A DNA stretch of 64,000 nucleotides from Collimonas sp. OK307 (lineage in GTDB: Bacteria; Pseudomonadota; Gammaproteobacteria; Burkholderiales; Burkholderiaceae_D). Under the pieces are notes generated by a model, which did no database searches, was not told the origin of the DNA, and worked only from the letters and a program-made list of their open reading frames with translations. Shown piece by piece: positions 56,479 to 64,000 of the stretch; the first letter of the stretch is position 1; each line of letters opens with the position of its first letter. Made by a program: the position numbers and the translations under genes. The DNA is taken from assembly GCF_900113705.1 (NCBI RefSeq), contig NZ_FOQI01000010.1:62001-126000 (forward strand). The letters run 5' to 3'.

Positions 56479-57549
56479 TTACCCGAGCGCCTTGACCACC
56501 GCGGCACCCATTTCACCGGTGCTGACCTTGGTCGTGCCTGCTTCGTAAATATCGGCAGTACGCAAACCTTGCGCCAATACTTTCTTGACCGCGTTTTCGA
56601 TACGGTCGGCCTGCTCCGCCTTGTTCAGCGAGTAGCGCAACATCATGGCCGCCGAAAGAATGGTCGCCAGCGGATTGGCAATACCCTTGCCGGCGATGTC
56701 CGGTGCCGAACCATGCGACGGCTCGTACAAACCCTTGTTGTTAGCGTCCAGCGAGGCGGATGGCAGCATGCCAATCGAACCGGTCAGCATCGAAGCCTGA
56801 TCCGACAGGATATCGCCGAACATGTTGCCAGTGACTACGACATCGAAATTCTTCGGCGCACGCACCAGCTGCATTGCTGCGTTATCGACATACATGTGAT
56901 CCAGCGCAACATCCGGATATTCCTGATGGACTTCAGTGACAATGTCTCTCCAGAACTGGAAAGTCTCCAGCACATTGGCCTTGTCGACACTGGTCAGGCG
57001 CTTGCCGCGCTTTTGCGCTGCCTGGAATGCGACGTGCGCAATGCGACGGATTTCCGGTTCGGCATAGCGCATGGTATCGAAACCTTCGCGCTCGCCTTTG
57101 AAAGCGCCGTCCGGCGCCGTGCGGACACCGCGCGGCTGACCGAAATAAATGTCGCCAGTCAGTTCACGGATGATCAGGATATCCAGTCCGGACACGACTT
57201 CCGGCTTCAATGTCGAAGCACCGGCCAGTTCCGGATACATGATCGCCGGACGCAGGTTGGCGAACAGGCCGAGGTGCTTGCGCAGGCCGAGAATTGCTTG
57301 TTCCGGGCGCAGTGAGCGTTCCAGGCTATCGTATTGCCAGTCGCCAACGGCGCCGAACAAGATAGCATCTGCTTCTTTTGCCAGTTTCAGGGTACCTTCC
57401 GGCAACGGATGACCATGCGCCGCATAGCCGGCGCCGCCGACCGGAGCCGATTCCAGTTCAAATTTTTCGCCAAGCACGCTCAACACATTAACCGCTTGTT
57501 CAACGATTTCCGGACCGATGCCATCACCTGGCAAAATTGCTATTTTCAT
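56479..57549 (-). CDS. leuB: 3-isopropylmalate dehydrogenase LeuB
   Basis: 356 aa from the ATG at 57549 ([14 protein letters not shown]), with CAGGAAAAA before it; a longer ORF adds residues not seen in relatives. The Arg-Arg-Arg substrate set, [17 protein letters not shown] and the NAD motif [15 protein letters not shown] are complete. It catalyses the third leucine step. Confidence 0.98.
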   Translation of the reverse strand: MKIAILPGDGIGPEIVEQAVNVLSVLGEKFELESAPVGGAGYAAHGHPLPEGTLKLAKEADAILFGAVGDWQYDSLERSLRPEQAILGLRKHLGLFANLRPAIMYPELAGASTLKPEVVSGLDILIIRELTGDIYFGQPRGVRTAPDGAFKGEREGFDTMRYAEPEIRRIAHVAFQAAQKRGKRLTSVDKANVLETFQFWRDIVTEVHQEYPDVALDHMYVDNAAMQLVRAPKNFDVVVTGNMFGDILSDQASMLTGSIGMLPSASLDANNKGLYEPSHGSAPDIAGKGIANPLATILSAAMMLRYSLNKAEQADRIENAVKKVLAQGLRTADIYEAGTTKVSTGEMGAAVVKALG

Positions 57550-57590
57550 TTTTTCCTGGATTGAATAATTCAAAAAATATCAGTATCAGT

Positions 57591-57605
57591 GACCAGTTAC
57601 TGGTC
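57591..57605. repeat. 15-bp palindrome between leuD and leuB
   Basis: GACCAGT (57591-57597) and ACTGGTC (57599-57605) are a perfect 7-bp dyad around one T, 8 bp before the leuD stop. A six-base word repeated in tandem (ATCAGT, about 57580-57590) precedes it. A 1-nt loop cannot fold, so a protein site is as likely as an RNA hairpin. Confidence 0.55.
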
Positions 57606-57612
57606 AAGCCGC

Positions 57613-58260
57613 TTAAATTGTGTTGCTCAACCAAGGCTGAGCAGACAAATGGCGCTCTTCAAAGTCGCGAATCTTGTCGGACTGGCGCAAGGTCAGGCCG
57701 ATATCGTCAAGACCGTTCAGCAGGCAATACTTGCGGAACTCGCCGACTTCAAACGGGAACGCCAGGCTGCCATTGGCTGTGCAAACCAGTTGTTTTTCCA
57801 GGTCGATTATCAGGCGATAGCCCGGGAATGCCTTGACCTCATCGAACAGGCGGTCGATTTGCGCCTCTGGCAGCACCAGCGGCAACAAGCCGTTCTTGAA
57901 ACAGTTGTTGAAGAAGATATCGGCGAAACTTGGCGCGATGACCGCACGAAAACCGTACTGGTCCAGCGCCCATGGAGCATGCTCACGCGACGAGCCGCAG
58001 CCGAAGTTCTTGCGGGTCAGCAGAATCGAAGCGCCCTGGTAACGTTGTTGATTCAGGACGAAATCAGGATTCAACGGACGCCGCGAATTATCCACGCCCG
58101 GCTCGCCATGGTCCAGGTAACGCCATTCGTCAAACAAATTCGGGCCGAAACCGGTCCGCTGGATAGACTTCAGGAACTGCTTCGGGATAATCGCATCGGT
58201 ATCCACATTAGCGCGATCCAACGGCGCTACCAAGCCATCCAGTACAGTAAATTTATTCAT
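57613..58260 (-). CDS. leuD: 3-isopropylmalate dehydratase small subunit LeuD
   Basis: 215 aa from the ATG at 58260 ([20 protein letters not shown]); a longer ORF upstream would run through the entericidin region. The swivelling domain motif [14 protein letters not shown] is intact. It pairs with LeuC. Confidence 0.97.
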   Translation of the reverse strand: MNKFTVLDGLVAPLDRANVDTDAIIPKQFLKSIQRTGFGPNLFDEWRYLDHGEPGVDNSRRPLNPDFVLNQQRYQGASILLTRKNFGCGSSREHAPWALDQYGFRAVIAPSFADIFFNNCFKNGLLPLVLPEAQIDRLFDEVKAFPGYRLIIDLEKQLVCTANGSLAFPFEVGEFRKYCLLNGLDDIGLTLRQSDKIRDFEERHLSAQPWLSNTI

Positions 58261-58309
58261 TTCTTGATTCCAATCTGCCCAATCTGCCATCCCCGCCCGC
58301 GCGAGGTGA

Positions 58310-58432
58310 TCATTTGCCTTGAATTTTCTCGCCGACGTGTTCCACATCTTTACCAAAGCCGTGGAAGGTATTACAAGCGCTCAATGCATAGGCGCTGGCC
58401 AGCAAAACACATAAGGTGATTATTTTCTTCAT
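58310..58432 (-). CDS. Entericidin EcnA/EcnB-family small lipoprotein
   Basis: 40 aa, too short for most gene finders. A lipoprotein signal ends at Cys20 ([20 protein letters not shown]), followed by the short basic/acidic tail [20 protein letters not shown]. This matches entericidins, whose E. coli pair EcnA/EcnB acts as antidote and toxin of a stationary-phase programme. Only one is present here, so toxin-like or neutral roles cannot be told apart. Its place between leuC and leuD is common in betaproteobacteria. Confidence 0.88.
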   Translation of the reverse strand: MKKIITLCVLLASAYALSACNTFHGFGKDVEHVGEKIQGK

Positions 58433-58471
58433 CTTTGTCCTTCGGTAAATATTTTATTTAGAGCAAACGAA

Positions 58472-59872
58472 TCATAGGGAACGGATGTCAACGAAATGAC
58501 CGGCAATACCCGCCGCCGCCGCCATGGCAGGGCTGACCAGGTGGGTGCGGCCGCCGGCGCCTTGCCGGCCTTCGAAGTTGCGGTTCGACGTGGATGCGCA
58601 GCGCTCGCCCGGTTCAAGACGATCGGCATTCATTGCCAGGCACATCGAACAACCCGGTTCGCGCCATTCGAAACCGGCGTCCTTGAAAATCCGGTCCAGG
58701 CCTTCGCGCTCGGCTTGTTCCTTGACCAGGCCGGAACCCGGCACCACCATCGCCAGCTTGACGTTGGAAGCACGGAACTTGCCGCGCACTACTGCCGCTG
58801 CGGCACGTAAATCTTCAATCCGCGAGTTGGTGCAGGAGCCGATGAATACCTTGTCGATACGGATGTCTTCAATCGCGGTATTCGGTTTCAGCGCCATGTA
58901 GGCCAAAGCCTTCTCCATGCCGTCGCGCTTGGTGGCGTCTTTTTCCTTGTCCGGATCAGGCACGCGGCCGTCAATCGCCACCACCATTTCAGGCGAGGTG
59001 CCCCAGGTCACTTGCGGCTTGATCTCGGCGGCATTAAGGGTAACCACCATGTCGAACTTGGCGCCCGGATCGGAATGCAAGGTGCGCCAGTAAGCCACGG
59101 CGCGCTCCCAATGCGGTCCGACCGGCGAAAACGGCCGGCCTTTGACGTAGTTGACGGTAGTGTCGTCAACCGCGATCATGCCGGCACGTGCACCGGCTTC
59201 AATCGCCATGTTGCAGACCGTCATGCGCCCTTCCATCGACAATGCGCGAATCGCCGAACCGGCGAATTCGATTGCATAGCCAGTGCCGCCGGCGGTGCCG
59301 ATGCGCCCGATCACGGCCAGCACGATGTCCTTGGCGGTGACGCCGTTAGGAATCACGCCGTCGACCTGCACCAGCATCGATTTGGATTTTTTAGTCAGCA
59401 AGGTCTGGGTCGCCAGCACATGTTCGACTTCGGAAGTGCCGATGCCGTGCGCCAGGCAACCGAACGCGCCGTGGGTCGAAGTGTGGGAATCGCCGCAGAC
59501 TACGGTCATGCCAGGCAAAGTGGCGCCCTGCTCCGGCCCGATCACGTGGACGATGCCTTGGCGATGGTCGTTCATGCCGAAATAGGTCAAGCCGTAGCTC
59601 TTGGCATTCGCATCCAGGGTTTCCACTTGCAGGCGCGAGATTGGATCGGCAATACCGTTAGCGCGGCTGGTAGTAGGTACGTTATGGTCGGCCACCATCA
59701 GGTTGGCCGGCAGCCGCCACGGTTTGCGGCCAGCCAGCTTCAGCCCTTCGAAAGCCTGAGGGCTGGTGACTTCATGTAAAAGGTGCCGGTCAATGTACAA
59801 AATCGCCGTGCCGTCCTGTTCAGAATGGACGACGTGAGATTCCCAAAGTTTATCGTAGAGCGTTTTAAGCAT
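58472..59872 (-). CDS. leuC: 3-isopropylmalate dehydratase large subunit LeuC
   Basis: 466 aa from the ATG at 59872 ([15 protein letters not shown]). The [4Fe-4S] cysteines are in [12 protein letters not shown] and CSMCLAMN. With LeuD it isomerises 2-isopropylmalate to 3-isopropylmalate. It heads the leuC-ecn-leuD-leuB-asd block. The roughly 165 bp upstream hold no gene. Confidence 0.98.
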   Translation of the reverse strand: MLKTLYDKLWESHVVHSEQDGTAILYIDRHLLHEVTSPQAFEGLKLAGRKPWRLPANLMVADHNVPTTSRANGIADPISRLQVETLDANAKSYGLTYFGMNDHRQGIVHVIGPEQGATLPGMTVVCGDSHTSTHGAFGCLAHGIGTSEVEHVLATQTLLTKKSKSMLVQVDGVIPNGVTAKDIVLAVIGRIGTAGGTGYAIEFAGSAIRALSMEGRMTVCNMAIEAGARAGMIAVDDTTVNYVKGRPFSPVGPHWERAVAYWRTLHSDPGAKFDMVVTLNAAEIKPQVTWGTSPEMVVAIDGRVPDPDKEKDATKRDGMEKALAYMALKPNTAIEDIRIDKVFIGSCTNSRIEDLRAAAAVVRGKFRASNVKLAMVVPGSGLVKEQAEREGLDRIFKDAGFEWREPGCSMCLAMNADRLEPGERCASTSNRNFEGRQGAGGRTHLVSPAMAAAAGIAGHFVDIRSL

Positions 59873-60038
59873 GATCCAGGGCGGCTGCGAGGCGCGCAAA
59901 ACAGTGAATTTAGCTCTTGATTATGCCATAGAAGCAGGCAATTTACGCTGCTGGAACCCGCGAAAACGACATACTGGCTATCAGAATGTTACATATATTC
60001 ACGATTGCCGGATTTCCTCGATACAGGAAACCCGGACC

Positions 60039-60923
60039 TTATTTGGCTGTTTTACCGCTTAAAAAACCGGCTGGATCGAGTTTGCCGGTTGCCAGGGCCG
60101 TACCAAACAATATGATCAGGCAACCCAGAATCATGGATACCGTCACTGCTTCCTTCAAGAAAACAGCCCCCCAGATCACGCCAAATATGGGGATCAGGAA
60201 AGTCACCGAGGCCGCATAGGCCGAACCCACACGATCCAGTAAACGATAGAAAATCGCGTATGCGAAGCCAGTGCAAACCACGCCGAGGGCCAACACTGCG
60301 TACCAAGCCGTGGCCGAAACCGGCGCGGCCGGCCAATACAGGAATGCCAAAGGCAATAACACCAGCGTCGCCGCCAATTGACTGCCGGATGCGACCACCA
60401 ACGGTGGCACGCCGGCCAGCCGGGTTTTCGAATAATTGATCGCGAAACCGTAAGACAGCGTGGCCAACAATACCGCGCCTGTCGCCAGCCAGACACCGGG
60501 CTGGCCCTCACCAATCTTGTCCCACACCAAGACAATCACGCCGGCCATGCCCACCAGCATGCCGATGACTTGCGGCCGGCTCATTGGCGCTTTCAACCAT
60601 ACGAATGCAATCAGTCCAGTCCAAAGCGGGACGGTTGCATTGAGAACCGCATCGAAACCTGCGTTGACATACAAGGTCGAGTAGGCAAACAGTGAAAACG
60701 GCAGCGCCGAATTAGTCACCCCCACAACCAACAGCGGCCATGCCCTCCTGCGCACATGAGCGCGGGCGGCGGCTGACCGCAGCACCGGCAGCAACACCAG
60801 TGCCGCTATCCCCACCCGCAAGGCAATCAGCGGCACCGGGCCGAATTCCGGCGTGCCGACGCGCATGAAAAGAAACGACGCGCCCCAGATGGCGGCGAGC
60901 AAAAACAATTCGACGATATTCAT
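60039..60923 (-). CDS. DMT-family (EamA) transporter
   Basis: 294 aa from the ATG at 60923 (MNIVELFLLAAIWGASFLFM). Ten hydrophobic segments form two EamA repeats (PLWTGLIAFVWLKAPMSRPQ; YAASVTFLIPIFGVIWGAVF). It probably exports a small metabolite; the substrate cannot be inferred. An ORF extends 50 codons upstream but looks non-coding. Confidence 0.88.
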   Translation of the reverse strand: MNIVELFLLAAIWGASFLFMRVGTPEFGPVPLIALRVGIAALVLLPVLRSAAARAHVRRRAWPLLVVGVTNSALPFSLFAYSTLYVNAGFDAVLNATVPLWTGLIAFVWLKAPMSRPQVIGMLVGMAGVIVLVWDKIGEGQPGVWLATGAVLLATLSYGFAINYSKTRLAGVPPLVVASGSQLAATLVLLPLAFLYWPAAPVSATAWYAVLALGVVCTGFAYAIFYRLLDRVGSAYAASVTFLIPIFGVIWGAVFLKEAVTVSMILGCLIILFGTALATGKLDPAGFLSGKTAK

Positions 60924-61665
60924 TGTTGGTCTTTTTGAGGTGGGATAAGCACGAAGCAGAAATTCGTTTTCATGCGGCAATATATCCGATAACCGCGAGA
61001 TGCGTAAAAGACGGAAGAAGTTTTTGTAAAGATCTCTGCATCTCCACTTTTCACACAGCGCCCACACCGACAAGGATGAAGTAAATTCCCGCTCCTGTTA
61101 CGGCTCGCGCTACGGTTACCTACACCGACAGTCGAAAAAGACACGAGTTCTTTTTATCTCTTGTCTAAAACGGACAACCTCTAATACCAATAAGATTTCC
61201 GTACACCACTATTCACAACGAGCTTCGAGGGCAGCCTGCGAATGCACTGTCATTTTTATCATTTTTTGTTAGCGCTCACATCCGGCATTCTGAGAAAAAA
61301 ATATCCATATCGGCCATTTCAGGTGTCCGAACCAGACAAGGTTTTGTCATTAACACTCCGTTTTGCAATCCTATTATCAGATCAACGCAAATGTTCTCAC
61401 TCGGTGAGTCTAGTGTCGATCGCTTTCTCCGCATCGCTATCCGATCACCCTTGACCTTGTCGAAACAAGACATTTTCGTGTTGACTTGATGAGGCATCCG
61501 CAACGCCTGTTGCCGCATGGGAGCGCAACTCCGATCAAACAAACAGGAGCTGGCGGCTCAGCGCGTAGCTGGCATGCACTCATCGGTGGTAAAGCTTGCT
61601 TGTGGCTAGGGGCGCGCAGGCAAGACACTCTGGTGAATGATGCCCCACTCCAAGGAGAAACAGAA
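60924..61665. other. Long non-coding leader upstream of the Gly-rich genes
   Basis: This 742-bp stretch has no supported gene, is AT-rich at 61240-61440 and must hold the promoter of the first Gly-rich gene. Small hairpins occur, for example CTCAC-TCG-GTGAG (61396-61408) and CTTGT-CGAA-ACAAG (61456-61469). ORFs of 60-90 codons on both strands are not convincing. Confidence 0.5.
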
Positions 61666-62304
61666 ATGAAAAAGCAAATTATTGCTGCATCCGTAGTTTC
61701 ACTGTTCGCCGTCTCTGCATTCGCTCATCAATCGTCAGGCAGCACCACCACCACCACTACAACTACCGTCACTAGCACCGCAGTTGCGGCATCTATCGGT
61801 GGCAATGGCGGCGCAGGCGGATCGGCAACTTCGGGCGGTGCAACTGGCGGATCGGCAACCGGCGGTACGGCAACCGGCGGCAACTCAACTCAAACCATTA
61901 ACGGCGGCTGGGCCAATACCGGTGGCAACTGGACCGGCGCTGGCGGCAGCACAGCAACCGGCGGTGCAACTACGGCCGGCGCAAACACCAGCGGAGCCGC
62001 CAATGGCGGTAATAGCGGTAATAGCGGCAAGCACGGCGACACCTCTGGCGGGGCCGGCGGTTCAAGCAGCGCCACCGGTGGCACACAAGCCTATAACGGC
62101 AATGCATTTTCCGGCGGCGGAACAAGCACTAGCGGGACCGGTAACGCAGATTCATCGATTAGTGGCGTCAGCAGTACCGGCGGCTCGGCTGGCAATTTTG
62201 TGTTTGGCGGTGGCGCAAAATCTGGCAACGCAACTGCCGGCAACGGCGGCTTTGGTGGCAATTCATCCTCGACAGCAGTAGTTGGCCTTCCTTACTCTTA
62301 CTAA
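61666..62304 (+). CDS. Secreted Gly/Ser/Thr/Asn-rich protein (first of a pair)
   Basis: 212 aa from the ATG at 61666, which has AAGGAGAAA upstream; the frame is open 60 codons further but that part lacks a start signal. A signal peptide (MKKQIIAASVVSLFAVSAFA) is followed by a Thr run and about 170 residues of low-complexity repeats (GGATGGSATGGTATGGN; GGAGGSSSATGG) ending GLPYSY. No cysteine after the signal peptide. It resembles repetitive surface or matrix proteins; no family is recognised. The gene is followed by a strong hairpin. Confidence 0.75.
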   Translation: MKKQIIAASVVSLFAVSAFAHQSSGSTTTTTTTTVTSTAVAASIGGNGGAGGSATSGGATGGSATGGTATGGNSTQTINGGWANTGGNWTGAGGSTATGGATTAGANTSGAANGGNSGNSGKHGDTSGGAGGSSSATGGTQAYNGNAFSGGGTSTSGTGNADSSISGVSSTGGSAGNFVFGGGAKSGNATAGNGGFGGNSSSTAVVGLPYSY

Positions 62305-62339
62305 CAACAACAAGCAACGGCTCGGTTACCGATGAGTTG

Positions 62340-62369
62340 CGAGAGGGAAAAGAAATTTTTTCCCTCTCG
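62340..62369 (+). terminator. Hairpin between the two Gly-rich genes
   Basis: A perfect 12-bp inverted repeat (CGAGAGGGAAAA, 62340-62351, with 62358-62369) and a 6-nt loop lie 36 bp past the first Gly-rich gene, followed by TTTG. It likely ends or attenuates that transcript; the second gene starts 33 bp further. Confidence 0.8.
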
Positions 62370-62401
62370 TTTGCAAAACCAATCATTACGATGGAGAAGC
62401 C

Positions 62402-63295
62402 ATGAAACGCATACTTATAGGTATCCTGGTAGCCTCAGCCTTCGTTGCACCAGTGGTAGCAAACGCCGGGGAATACGGATCAGGATCCGGGGGAACCCCG
62501 ACAAACACAACAACAGCGACGGCCACATCAAACGCAAATGGCGGCGCCGGCGGCACTGGCGGCACGGCATCCGGCGGTACTGCAGCCGGCGGCACTGCTT
62601 CCAATACGATATCGGGAACATATGGCGCATCGGCCACCAATGGCGGTAGCGCAACCGGCGGCTCGGGGACCGGCGGCAATTCGAATGTGAGCGTATCGGT
62701 TTCACTGCCAGGTTCAGGTACCTCCGGCAGCGGCAGCGGTAGCGGAAGCGGAACAACCTCCGGCGCCGGAACCGGCTCCAGCAGCGCCGCAGGCGAACCA
62801 GGCAGCAGCGCCAACAACACCAAAGCCACAGTTGATTACGGCGGCACGTATACCGTCAAGACCGTACCGAACATTGTCGCTCCATCATTGACCACAACCT
62901 TGTCCGACACTTGCATGGGTTCCGCATCGTTCGGCTTGTCCTTCACAGGTTTCGGCGCAACCGGCGGCACCACCATGGTCGACCAGGCTTGCGTACGCCG
63001 ACTCGATTCGCGTGAGTTCCGTGCAATGGGTTTGAACGATGTCGCGCTTGCCTTGTTGTGCCAAAGCGAAGCAAATCGCAAAGCAGTTGAATCGACCGGA
63101 CGTTCCTGCCCTGGCATGGAACGGGCAGCAGCACCTGGAGCACCAGCCGCACCGGTTCCCCCTTCGGCAGCTTCAACCGGCGTGATCGGTCAAAATAATA
63201 TAAATAATATCGGCGATCAGTACAAAGATCCCGTAATTCGTGCTCGACTTGGCCTGGATAAATTGCCAGATCTATCGCAATTAAAAGATCGCTAA
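62402..63295 (+). CDS. Secreted Gly-rich protein with a four-Cys C-terminal module (second of a pair)
   Basis: 297 aa, with GATGGAGAAG before the ATG. A signal peptide (MKRILIGILVASAFVAPVVA) precedes a Thr-rich then Gly-rich half (GGAGGTGGTASGGTAAGG) clearly related in pattern to the first gene. From about residue 150 a different module starts (TVKTVPNIVAPSLTTTLSDT) with four cysteines (DTCMGS, DQACVRR, LALLCQSE, GRSCPG), able to form two disulfides. The end is helical and charged (IRARLGLDKLPDLSQLKDR). I do not recognise the module with certainty. Confidence 0.75.
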   Translation: MKRILIGILVASAFVAPVVANAGEYGSGSGGTPTNTTTATATSNANGGAGGTGGTASGGTAAGGTASNTISGTYGASATNGGSATGGSGTGGNSNVSVSVSLPGSGTSGSGSGSGSGTTSGAGTGSSSAAGEPGSSANNTKATVDYGGTYTVKTVPNIVAPSLTTTLSDTCMGSASFGLSFTGFGATGGTTMVDQACVRRLDSREFRAMGLNDVALALLCQSEANRKAVESTGRSCPGMERAAAPGAPAAPVPPSAASTGVIGQNNINNIGDQYKDPVIRARLGLDKLPDLSQLKDR

Positions 63296-63318
63296 CCACC
63301 AGAAGGCGAGGGAATGCC

Positions 63319-63612
63319 ATGAAGCGTTCGCCATTCTCAAGCGACCAAATTGCTGCCGCTCTCAAACAGGAGGAGCTAGGCATGCCGTTGGCCGACGTGA
63401 TCAGGCAAGCTGGAATTACCGAACGCACCTTCCTTAACTGGAAGAAGCAATACGGTGGCCTGCAAGGTTATCCGCACGACATGAAGTGCCTGCAAGAAGA
63501 GAATGCCAAGCTGAAGCAAATTGTGGCTGAACTGACGCTGGAAAATTCTCGCCTGCAAGACGCGCTCGACGACAAAAGGGGAATACACGAACACTACAGT
63601 TCGTCCAATTGA
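63319..63612 (+). CDS. Isolated IS3-type OrfA (helix-turn-helix transposase subunit)
   Basis: 97 aa. The N-terminal HTH (RSPFSSDQIAAALKQEELGM then DVIRQAGITERTFLNWKKQY) and a leucine-zipper coiled coil (LQEENAKLKQIVAELTLENS) are those of IS3-family OrfA. No OrfB follows, the usual frameshift region is not evident, and the end differs from typical OrfA. It is therefore an IS remnant or a free-standing regulator. It starts 24 bp after the second Gly-rich gene, on the same strand. Confidence 0.75.
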   Translation: MKRSPFSSDQIAAALKQEELGMPLADVIRQAGITERTFLNWKKQYGGLQGYPHDMKCLQEENAKLKQIVAELTLENSRLQDALDDKRGIHEHYSSSN

Positions 63613-63921
63613 ATGAACGCAAAAACAGGTTGAGAGATGACAGTCCGATGAGCGATATTGCTTAAGTTCGGATGCAATAAAACAGTCTGGCACGCAGTTA
63701 AATGCTTGATGAAAATCAACATTGATGCACAGAGGAAATTTAAGAATGGATTTTTTGTTGCCGTAAGAAATTTTGTGTGAATACACCACGGAACCAACTA
63801 TATTTAACAATCATTCGCTGGACAAAATCTAATTTTGTAGCAGAATGGAACATAGTAATTTACCAATAAAAAATTGCGTCCCGGCAATGCGGAAAGGTAG
63901 ATTGCGTGTGGGGAGAGTCAC
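63613..63921. other. AT-rich gap after OrfA
   Basis: 309 bp with no supported ORF on either strand (a 144-codon minus ORF overlaps OrfA and looks spurious). I found no clear terminal inverted repeat of an IS in this gap. Confidence 0.5.
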
Positions 63922-64000
63922 ATGGATATCGAGTGCGCAAAGACACTTGAGGTGATAGGCGACAGCAGCTCAGACACCAGCTCGACCAGACATATAGGGA
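63922..64000 (+). CDS. Possible gene start, cut by the window edge
   Basis: An ATG at 63922 with GGGGAGAG seven bases upstream opens a frame (MDIECAKTLEVIGDSSSDTS) that is still open at the last base. With only 26 codons visible, no family can be assigned. Confidence 0.35.
   Translation, partial: MDIECAKTLEVIGDSSSDTSSTRHIG

Noticed and set aside
61276-61542. 88-codon minus-strand ORF in the leader before the Gly-rich genes
   Set aside because: No Shine-Dalgarno, no domain, and overlapping plus-strand ORFs of similar length suggest chance.
63376-63810. 144-codon minus-strand ORF at the right end
   Set aside because: Antisense to the OrfA gene, which has clear HTH and coiled-coil features; no supporting signal.

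Overview
The window is bacterial chromosome from a betaproteobacterium, most likely family Oxalobacteraceae (Collimonas/Herbaspirillum-like; the genus is inferred from remembered gene order and protein resemblance, not from a search). Supporting this are the dense gene packing on one strand, the hisZ-hflC-hflK-hflX-hfq-der-bamB-yfgM-hisS-ispG-rodZ-pilW-rlmN-ndk order, the surE-pcm-nlpD-rpoS block, the long leuC-ecn-leuD-leuB-asd-fimV-truA-trpF-trpB-trpA-accD-folC-dedD-cvpA-purF block and a phasin of the polyhydroxyalkanoate type. I see no tRNA, rRNA or CRISPR array.

Layout: (1) 1-14081, minus strand: housekeeping genes for membrane protease control (HflKC), RNA chaperone Hfq, ribosome GTPases (HflX, Der), outer-membrane assembly (BamB), HisRS, isoprenoid synthesis (IspG), cell shape (RodZ), type IV pili (PilW), RNA methylation (RlmN) and Ndk. 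(2) 14362-20439: a Bax-inhibitor-1 membrane protein on the plus strand, then rlmD and the surE-pcm-nlpD-rpoS stationary-phase block on minus. (3) 20789-21292: a lone phasin on plus. (4) 21416-39022, minus: an unbroken, translationally coupled 19-gene aryl-polyene/flexirubin-type pigment operon. It has a chain-length-factor-like ketosynthase, two ACPs, two ketosynthases, a ketoreductase, dehydratases (one fused to the starter-activating ligase), an aromatic amino-acid ammonia-lyase, a thioesterase, acyl- and glycosyltransferases, a LolA-like carrier, an RND/MMPL exporter, a flavoprotein and a phosphopantetheinyl transferase. (5) 39494-41196: a DUF1289 protein, a TetR regulator with a 16-bp perfect palindrome just upstream, and a LOG-family nucleotide hydrolase. 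(6) 41250-59872, minus: a PLP sulfur-amino-acid enzyme, then purine, folate, fatty-acid, tryptophan and leucine biosynthesis genes with fimV and an entericidin embedded. (7) 60039-64000: a DMT transporter, then an accessory-looking end with two secreted Gly/Ser/Thr-rich proteins, a lone IS3-type OrfA and the start of a possible further gene.

How the genes work together: the pigment operon carries nearly everything needed to make an aromatic amino-acid-derived starter, activate it, extend and reduce it on ACP, attach it to a lipid or sugar acceptor and move it to the outer membrane. The biosynthetic block links chorismate-to-Trp, Leu, aspartate-family, folate and malonyl-CoA supply.

Most unusual signals: (a) short AT-rich tandem duplications (10-18 bp) in at least six gaps between housekeeping genes, several starting at or just after a stop codon. 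The clearest is a 6 x 12 bp array straddling the hisS stop, which also encodes part of a His-rich HisRS tail; a second 6 x 12 bp array lies between pcm and nlpD. (b) The paired Gly-rich secreted proteins at the right end, with related N-terminal halves and a four-cysteine module on the second. (c) A ligase-dehydratase fusion and a TAL-like ammonia-lyase in the pigment operon, with no methyltransferase seen. Start codons were chosen by Shine-Dalgarno match, overlap with the upstream gene and remembered family N-termini.
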